A DNA stretch of 10,084 nt from Candidatus Babelota bacterium (lineage in GTDB: Bacteria; Babelota; Babeliae; Babelales; Babelaceae), in contig DNBB01000002.1 in NCBI GenBank assembly GCA_003484685.1, positions 23,042 through 33,125 on the forward strand, read 5' to 3'. The notes under the pieces were generated by a model. That model was given only the letters and a program-made list of their open reading frames with translations, was not told the origin of the DNA and searched no databases. The translations under genes were made by a program, and so were the position numbers. Shown here in pieces: positions 5,482-10,084 of this stretch (positions within the stretch are counted from its first letter, which is position 1; every line of letters starts with the position of its first letter).

Positions 5482-6588
5482 GTGAGAAGTGTTGAATTTC
5501 GCAATGTTACTAAACTGTATCATGGTGAGACAGTTGTTGAAAAACTTGATTTAACAATTCCCTCGGGTAAGTTTTTTGCACTGCTTGGGCCAAGCGGTTG
5601 CGGTAAGACTACATTACTCCGTCTGATTGGTGGTTTTGAGGAAGTTGATTCTGGTGAGATTTTTCTTGGCGAGACGCCAATAACGCGTTTGCCGAGTAAT
5701 GAACGTCGTATTAATACGGTGTTTCAAAGTTATGCGCTTTTTCCTCATCTGAATGTATTTGATAATATTGCGTACAGCCTTCGAGTTCGTGGCGTTGATT
5801 CGATTACCATCAGAAAAAGGGTAGGCAGAATTGCAGAGACCTTTGGTATTGAGCGACATTTGGCACGAAGCGTTACACAGTTGTCGGGAGGGCAGCAACA
5901 GCGTGTTGCTATTGCGCGTGCTGTTATTAACGAGCCAGATGTACTTTTGCTCGACGAACCCCTTGCAGCGCTTGACTCAAAGTTGCGTGAGCGGCTCTTG
6001 ATGGAGCTTGTTGATCTGCAGGATATGCTGCAAACAACCTTTGTTTATGTTACCCACGACCCGCTAGAGGCGCTTGCAGTAGCTGACCAAATGGCCATTA
6101 TGGGACCAGAGGGCACCATTGAACAGCAAGGAACACCACGTGAAATTTATGAGTATCCTGTATCTTCTTTTGTTGCCCGTTTTTTGGGGACGACCAATGT
6201 GCTTGAAGGAATAGCTAAAAAAGGTCCTGGAGACGAATGGGTTTTGCATGTTGCTGATCTTGCTAATTTGTTAATCGATCAGGCTGCGCAGACGGCTGGC
6301 GCTAGCGCCGTTTTGGTTGAAGATACGGCGGTCCGCATTAGTGTGCGGCCAGAAAAAATCATGATAACCAAAGTTCCGCAACTAGGACAAGAGCCGGGTA
6401 TAGCAGGACGTGTTGACAAGATGTTCTACAATGGTCATTCGACCATGTATCATGTTCGTATCAATGATTCAACAATGCTGCGTGTTTTTGAACAAAATGA
6501 AGAACATACTAAGCAAGAAGTAATCAATTATGACGACACGGTTTACCTCTATTGGTTGCCTAAAAATGTGGTGGTATTAGAACGATGA
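5482..6588 (+). CDS. potA: Polyamine-type ABC importer ATPase PotA
   Basis: This is the ATP-hydrolysing subunit that sits on the cytosolic face of PotB/PotC and powers uptake. All nucleotide-binding motifs are intact: Walker A GPSGCGKTT (36-44), Q-loop Q82 in VFQSYALFPHL, signature LSGGQQQR (134-141), Walker B VLLLDEP (154-160), D-loop LAALDSKLR (161-169) and switch His192 in YVTHD. After the nucleotide-binding domain (about 1-235) comes a C-terminal TOBE-type regulatory domain containing ISVRPEKI (286-293). The 368 residues are close to the 378 of E. coli PotA. Translation starts at GTG. The gene follows the membrane protein by 24 bases and its TGA overlaps the potB ATG (ATGA), indicating coupling. 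The family also includes putrescine, thiamine and iron ATPases; the polyamine call rests on the neighbours. Confidence 0.93.
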   Translation: MRSVEFRNVTKLYHGETVVEKLDLTIPSGKFFALLGPSGCGKTTLLRLIGGFEEVDSGEIFLGETPITRLPSNERRINTVFQSYALFPHLNVFDNIAYSLRVRGVDSITIRKRVGRIAETFGIERHLARSVTQLSGGQQQRVAIARAVINEPDVLLLDEPLAALDSKLRERLLMELVDLQDMLQTTFVYVTHDPLEALAVADQMAIMGPEGTIEQQGTPREIYEYPVSSFVARFLGTTNVLEGIAKKGPGDEWVLHVADLANLLIDQAAQTAGASAVLVEDTAVRISVRPEKIMITKVPQLGQEPGIAGRVDKMFYNGHSTMYHVRINDSTMLRVFEQNEEHTKQEVINYDDTVYLYWLPKNVVVLER

Positions 6589-7460
6589 GCATCAAAAAGA
6601 TTTTTGGGCAGGAATTGCCCTTCTTCCTAGGGTTACCCGCATTTTTGTGGCAGCTGATCTTTATTTATGCACCTCTTATCTTGATTGTTGGGCTGAGTTT
6701 TAAGTCGCTTTCTTTTGAATATTTTACGACGTTTTTAAACAGCGAATATCTTTTGATTCTTCTCCGGTCGCTGGTACTTGGTGTAGGAACTGCGAGTTTT
6801 GCTTTGTTGTTGGGGTACCCGGTTGCGTACTGGATTGCGCTTTGTTCGGGACGATTTAAAAGTTTTTTATTGTTTTTACTGTTTTTGCCGTTTTTAACGA
6901 ATATTTTACTTCATATTTATGCATGGATGTTGCTTCTTAGTCGCACGGGTTTTTTAAATCAGCTTTTGCAGTACTTGCATGTTACGGCGGCACCGCTACA
7001 TTTTCTCAATTCGGCCAGCGCAGTCTTTGCGGTTATGGTGTACTGCTATGTGCCGTTTATTATTTTGCCCATCTATTCTGACCTTGAGAAATTTGACATA
7101 CGCATGATTGAGGCCTCAGCTGATTTAGGAGCGAGTTCGTGGCAGACGTTTTGGCGCGTGATTTTCCCTTTGAGTTTACCCGGGGTTCGTTCAGGCCTTT
7201 TTTTAGTCTTGGTGCCGGCGTTTAGTGAGTTTATTGTTCCTGAGCTTATTGGTGGGGATCGTATGGTTTTTGCTGGTGGTGTGGTAGCTCATTTTACCTT
7301 GCATGGTGAGATGATTTCGTATGGCACGGCATTCACACTACTTGCAGCCCTTATGCTGATTTTGGTTGTTTCACTCTTGTATTGGCTTATTAGTCCACGT
7401 TGGTGGCGCAGTCGGGCAGTGTATGCGCCTAATATGGCTTCGATAAAAAGAGGTAAGTAA
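6585..7460 (+). CDS. potB: Polyamine-type ABC importer permease PotB
   Basis: This is one of the two membrane subunits forming the translocation channel. The 291 residues carry about six helices (near 14-37, 58-85, 93-118, 143-165, 203-222 and 248-270). The conserved cytosolic coupling loop is EASADLGASSWQTFWRVIFP (176-195) followed by LSLPG, matching the E-A-A-x-x-x-G-x-x-x-x-x-x-x-F-x-x-x-x-L-P motif that contacts the ATPase. The periplasmic mouth region includes FSEFIVPELIGG (213-224), typical of PotB. It starts at an ATG overlapping the potA stop by four bases, and its TAA shares one base with the potC ATG. It should pair with PotC as a heterodimer. Confidence 0.92.
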   Translation: MSIKKIFGQELPFFLGLPAFLWQLIFIYAPLILIVGLSFKSLSFEYFTTFLNSEYLLILLRSLVLGVGTASFALLLGYPVAYWIALCSGRFKSFLLFLLFLPFLTNILLHIYAWMLLLSRTGFLNQLLQYLHVTAAPLHFLNSASAVFAVMVYCYVPFIILPIYSDLEKFDIRMIEASADLGASSWQTFWRVIFPLSLPGVRSGLFLVLVPAFSEFIVPELIGGDRMVFAGGVVAHFTLHGEMISYGTAFTLLAALMLILVVSLLYWLISPRWWRSRAVYAPNMASIKRGK

Positions 7461-8251
7461 TGGCAATGCAGCAAACAAGCCTTGCTCGGCTATGGAACTT
7501 GATTTGGGTGGTGTTCTTTTTTATTTTTCTCTATGTGCCACTGGTAGTTTTAGTGACTTTTTCTTTTAATGATGCTGCGTTTCCCGCGCCGTGGGTTGGT
7601 GGTACATTGCGGTGGTATCGAGAATTGTTTTTTGATGGGGCTATTTGGACGAGCTTTCTTAACTCGTTATTTGTTGCCTTTTCGGCCGTTATTTTGAGCT
7701 CTCTGATGGGCATATTTGTGGTGTTTTGGGCTATGCGAAATGCATATGTTCGGCGTTCTATTTCCCACTTTTATATTAATTTAATGTTGCCTGAAATCAT
7801 TATCGCGGTGGGCTTGTTGCATTTGGCTGTTATGATTGGATTGCCTCTGGGTGCTGCAACACTTATTGCGGCTCATACCGTGTTAGGGCTCGGCTATGTG
7901 GTGCCCCTTGTTTTTGAGCGCTATCAGGAGCTTGATAAGCGTTTAATGGAGGCGGCGTTGGATCTTGGTGCGTCACCATTTTATGCCTTTGGCTCCATTA
8001 TTTTACCACTTTTAAAATCGACAATATTTGCGGCAGCTGTGTTAGTTTTCATCATTTCATTTGATGATTTTGTTTGCGCATATTTTTGTGCGGGAAGCAC
8101 CTTCCAGACATTGCCTTTGTATATTCTGTCGATGTTGCGTGTGGGTATTTCGCCCGAGGTTGGCGCCTTGTCGACTGTCTTGTTGGTTTTGTGTAGCGGC
8201 TTAGTAGTGTTTTACGCCTTGCTACTTGCAAAAAAACGCAAAGGAATTTGA
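7460..8251 (+). CDS. potC: Polyamine-type ABC importer permease PotC
   Basis: This is the second channel subunit, 263 residues against 264 in E. coli PotC. It has about six helices (near 12-34, 64-90, 104-126, 132-154, 184-206 and 235-257). The coupling loop is EAALDLGASPFYAFGSIILP (164-183), and the SFDDFVCAYF segment (200-209) corresponds to the S-[FL]-D-D-F motif typical of PotC/PotI. The start ATG shares a base with the potB TAA (TAATG) and is preceded by AGAGGT; a second ATG two codons later is possible. Its TGA shares one base with the potD ATG (TGATG). It works as a heterodimer with PotB above PotA. Confidence 0.92.
   Translation: MAMQQTSLARLWNLIWVVFFFIFLYVPLVVLVTFSFNDAAFPAPWVGGTLRWYRELFFDGAIWTSFLNSLFVAFSAVILSSLMGIFVVFWAMRNAYVRRSISHFYINLMLPEIIIAVGLLHLAVMIGLPLGAATLIAAHTVLGLGYVVPLVFERYQELDKRLMEAALDLGASPFYAFGSIILPLLKSTIFAAAVLVFIISFDDFVCAYFCAGSTFQTLPLYILSMLRVGISPEVGALSTVLLVLCSGLVVFYALLLAKKRKGI
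8241..8245 (+). promoter_or_regulatory. Ribosome binding site selecting the potD start
   Basis: AAGGA lies 5 bases before the ATG at 8251 and only 2 bases before an in-frame TTG at 8248, so the ATG is the better start. The site is inside the end of potC, consistent with coupled translation. Confidence 0.6.
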
Positions 8252-9339
8252 TGCGGCATTTTTCTCTGACGCGATGGTTTATTCGGTTCGGTATGCTAAT
8301 GTTTTGGATGTTGGCTTTAATAGGTGCTTTTTTTCTGATTCGCGTAAATTGGTCTGCAACAGATCGTTCTATTACGGTTCTTGCGTGGAGTGTAATGTTT
8401 GATCATGATCGGATTCGTGAGTTTGAGCGGCGCACAGGTATTCGTGTGTATCTTAACCATTATGAGAGCAATGAGGAGTTACTGGTCAAGTTGCGGGCGA
8501 CCCAAGGACAGGGTTTTGATCTGGTTGCTCCCTCTGATTATGCAGTTGAAAAGTTGGTTGCAGAGGGACTCCTCAAGAAGCTTGATCGTACTCAAATGCC
8601 CTATTTCAAACTCCTTAATCCTAGGCTTTTAGGCCATTATTTTGATCCAAACAATGAGTATTCAGTGCCTTATATTTGGTCAATTTATTGTATTGCCTAC
8701 AATAAGCAGAAGCTTGCCATTGATAATGTCGTTAATTATTGGGATTTGCTTTTTTTACGATATCAAGATGCTCCATGGTTCCGGGTGGTAATGACCAATG
8801 ACCCGCTTGAGGCGATTGTCTTTGCTTCGATAAAGCTCTTTGGGTTGCCTTTGGCGAGCCAATTGGATCGGGATAATGAGATGGAGGTACAGCGTCTTTT
8901 AGGCCGGCAAAAGCAATGGGTAGAGCAGTACGGAAACTTGCGTGGCGATTTTGCCCTTAATACGGGTAGCGCACACGCCGTGGTTATGCATTCAGGGGAA
9001 GCATTGCGAGCGGTGCGGGCTTACTCAAAGGTTGGATTTGTCGTCCCTCGTCCCAGTGTGGTGACTATTGAGCATTGTGCAATTCCGGTCGGAAGCACCA
9101 AGGATGAATTGGTGTATAAATTTTTAGATTTTATGTTTGCGCCAGAAACTTTTATTGCCCATTTCCCCAAAACATTTGATTTTCCTGCTCGGGCTGATTT
9201 ATCCGAATCATTGGCGCTTTTACCTGACGAAAAGGCAGTTTTTGAAATTTGGAGTCGGCCTGATTTTGCCTATTCTTTTATTCGCGATCTATTGCCTGAA
9301 CGCGCGCGTTTTGACCTTTGGCTTTCTGTTAAATCCTAA
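8251..9339 (+). CDS. potD: Polyamine-type solute-binding protein PotD, membrane-anchored
   Basis: This is the extracytoplasmic binding protein that delivers the ligand to PotB/PotC. The 362 residues begin with Arg8/Arg12 and a hydrophobic segment (10-31). There is no lipobox Cys, so it is either an uncleaved inner-membrane anchor or a signal peptide. The core clearly follows PotD: F-x-x-x-TGI-x-V then YESNEELLVKL (71-81), FDLVAPSDYAVEKL (89-102), and FDPNNEYSVPYIW (131-143), near-identical to the E. coli FDPNNDYSIPYIW. Ligand residues are mixed. By my alignment S95 and Y97 are kept, and D184/E187 (E. coli D168/E171) are kept. The positions of E. coli W34-T-E-Y37 read W46-S-V-M49, W229 is Met, W255 is Thr and D257 is Glu. 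Substrate specificity may therefore have shifted. It is the last gene of the operon; no clear terminator follows. Confidence 0.88.
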   Translation: MRHFSLTRWFIRFGMLMFWMLALIGAFFLIRVNWSATDRSITVLAWSVMFDHDRIREFERRTGIRVYLNHYESNEELLVKLRATQGQGFDLVAPSDYAVEKLVAEGLLKKLDRTQMPYFKLLNPRLLGHYFDPNNEYSVPYIWSIYCIAYNKQKLAIDNVVNYWDLLFLRYQDAPWFRVVMTNDPLEAIVFASIKLFGLPLASQLDRDNEMEVQRLLGRQKQWVEQYGNLRGDFALNTGSAHAVVMHSGEALRAVRAYSKVGFVVPRPSVVTIEHCAIPVGSTKDELVYKFLDFMFAPETFIAHFPKTFDFPARADLSESLALLPDEKAVFEIWSRPDFAYSFIRDLLPERARFDLWLSVKS

Positions 9340-9374
9340 ATAATTTTTGCCAATTCTTTCCTCAACTTCTTTGG

Positions 9375-9403
9375 TTGACAAGAGGGGGGGAATTATCTAG
9401 AAC
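9375..9403 (+). promoter_or_regulatory. Promoter for the secreted-protein gene at the right edge
   Basis: A perfect TTGACA (9375-9380), a 17-base spacer and TAGAAC (9398-9403, 4 of 6) predict transcription from about 9410, leaving a leader of about 90 bases. The spacer contains a run of seven G (9384-9390). It separates this gene from the pot operon. The 162-base gap between potD and 9502 holds no other gene that I can support. Confidence 0.55.
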
Positions 9404-9486
9404 TGATTCATCGAAATCGGGCAGTATCTTTTTTGCTTGGAGGAGTGACGGTCGGTATTTTTGGGTATGTAAGGAAGTTGGGTTTT

Positions 9487-9498
9487 AAAAAGGATGAG
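9487..9498 (+). promoter_or_regulatory. Ribosome binding site / leader of the right-edge secreted-protein gene
   Basis: AAAAAGGATGAG lies three bases before the ATG at 9502 and decides that start over an in-frame GTG at 9445, which sits directly against its own GGAGGA. The motif and its spacing are identical to those before the secreted-protein gene starting at 1260. Confidence 0.65.
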
Positions 9499-9501
9499 TG
9501 T

Positions 9502-10084
9502 ATGAATCTACACGCGCTCAAAAGGCATATTTGGGCGACCTTATTGGTAGTTGCACTGCCAGCGGGGTCGTTATATGCGGATCAAGTTTGGAATGGTGTA
9601 GTTGGGGCTGGCCTCAATGCGCTTAATGAAAACGTTGATGTTACCGGTAACGTACAGTTCAATAGCGCTCACGTGGAAATGCGGATTAATGATGGAGGCA
9701 CGTATAACTTTAATGTTGCGGCTCCAGCAATTTTGAGTCAGAATCTTGCTGGCGCAATTTTAGACCTTGTCGTAGATAACAGCTCTTCTATTTATGTTAA
9801 TGTCAACAATGCATTGACGTTCCAGGGCGGTGGCGCTCTAAGTCCATTTATCGTTACCGTTTCTGGTAGTGGTACGGTGGTATTTCTCCTCGCCGATAGT
9901 ACAGCAGTAAGCCTTACTGCAGGTACCTATCTTGTAAATGTTATGGATGGCACTGACCACGAGAATATGGCAGTTATTCGTGCTGATCAGTCAAGTGACG
10001 CTGATTGCTCCTTTATTGTTGGTCAAAATTCGATTTTGGGCTTTGCAGCACAAAACGTTGATGATACTGGACGCATATCCTTTG
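9502..10084 (+). CDS. Secreted autotransporter/adhesin-like protein, N-terminal part (continues beyond window)
   Basis: The frame is open from the ATG to the right edge, giving the first 194 codons. Residues 1-26 form a clear Sec signal peptide: K7-R8-H9, a hydrophobic core WATLLVVALPAG, and LYA followed by Asp27. The mature region is low in charge and rich in Asn, Val, Gly, Ala, Ser and Thr with short alternating strands, for example DVTGNVQFNSAHVEMRI (44-60), LDLVVDNSSSIYVNV and VTVSGSGTVVFLLAD. This resembles the beta-helix passenger regions of autotransporters and large surface proteins. No membrane helix is seen after the signal. Whether a beta-barrel or other anchor follows cannot be known here. 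It has its own promoter and leader, separate from potABCD. The role is inferred to be at the cell surface or secreted; the protein is not recognised by name. Confidence 0.75.
   Translation, partial: MNLHALKRHIWATLLVVALPAGSLYADQVWNGVVGAGLNALNENVDVTGNVQFNSAHVEMRINDGGTYNFNVAAPAILSQNLAGAILDLVVDNSSSIYVNVNNALTFQGGGALSPFIVTVSGSGTVVFLLADSTAVSLTAGTYLVNVMDGTDHENMAVIRADQSSDADCSFIVGQNSILGFAAQNVDDTGRISF

Noticed and set aside
9467..9472. ATGTAA start-stop element in the leader of the right-edge gene
   Set aside because: Six bases of this kind are expected by chance, and nothing shows that it is used.

Overview
The window looks like chromosomal DNA from a diderm bacterium with a host-dependent, import-heavy lifestyle. 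The reasons are two secreted or outer-membrane-type proteins at the window edges, an amino-acid permease, a complete polyamine-type ABC importer, and several small lineage-specific proteins packed around a housekeeping tRNA synthetase. From general recognition of this gene style I lean towards Candidatus Dependentiae (TM6) or a similarly reduced endosymbiont lineage. That placement is inference and no marker in the window settles it. The top strand is G- and T-rich along most of the window, whichever strand is coding, which suggests a replication-strand bias.

Layout, left half (mostly minus strand). Positions 1-1260 hold the first 420 codons of a secreted, cysteine-containing, probably beta-barrel protein whose C-terminus lies beyond the left edge. 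Positions 1368-2504 encode an APC-superfamily amino-acid permease. A small unrecognised gene runs rightward at 2557-2811. Its stop lies 1 base from the stop of the convergent gltX (glutamyl-tRNA synthetase, 2813-4207, minus).

Layout, right half (plus strand). Divergent from gltX is a small protein with an acylphosphatase-like fold that has lost the catalytic residues (4356-4655). After a promoter overlapped by a perfect 15-bp palindrome comes a compact five-gene run. It starts with an unrecognised membrane protein built from two related three-helix halves (4768-5457), followed by potA, potB, potC and potD (5482-9339). Neighbouring pot genes overlap by 1-4 bases, so they are almost certainly one translationally coupled transcript. 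PotA would power import through PotB/PotC of a ligand delivered by PotD. The PotD ligand pocket looks altered, so the substrate may not be classical spermidine or putrescine. After a 162-bp gap with a good promoter, a second secreted protein starts at 9502 and runs off the right edge.

The most interesting items are the duplicated membrane protein at the head of the pot operon, the palindrome on its promoter, the catalytically dead acylphosphatase-like protein, the modified PotD site, and the near-identical translation leader shared by the two secreted-protein genes. No RNA genes, insertion sequences or CRISPR arrays were seen. No stretch over 300 bases lacks a gene.
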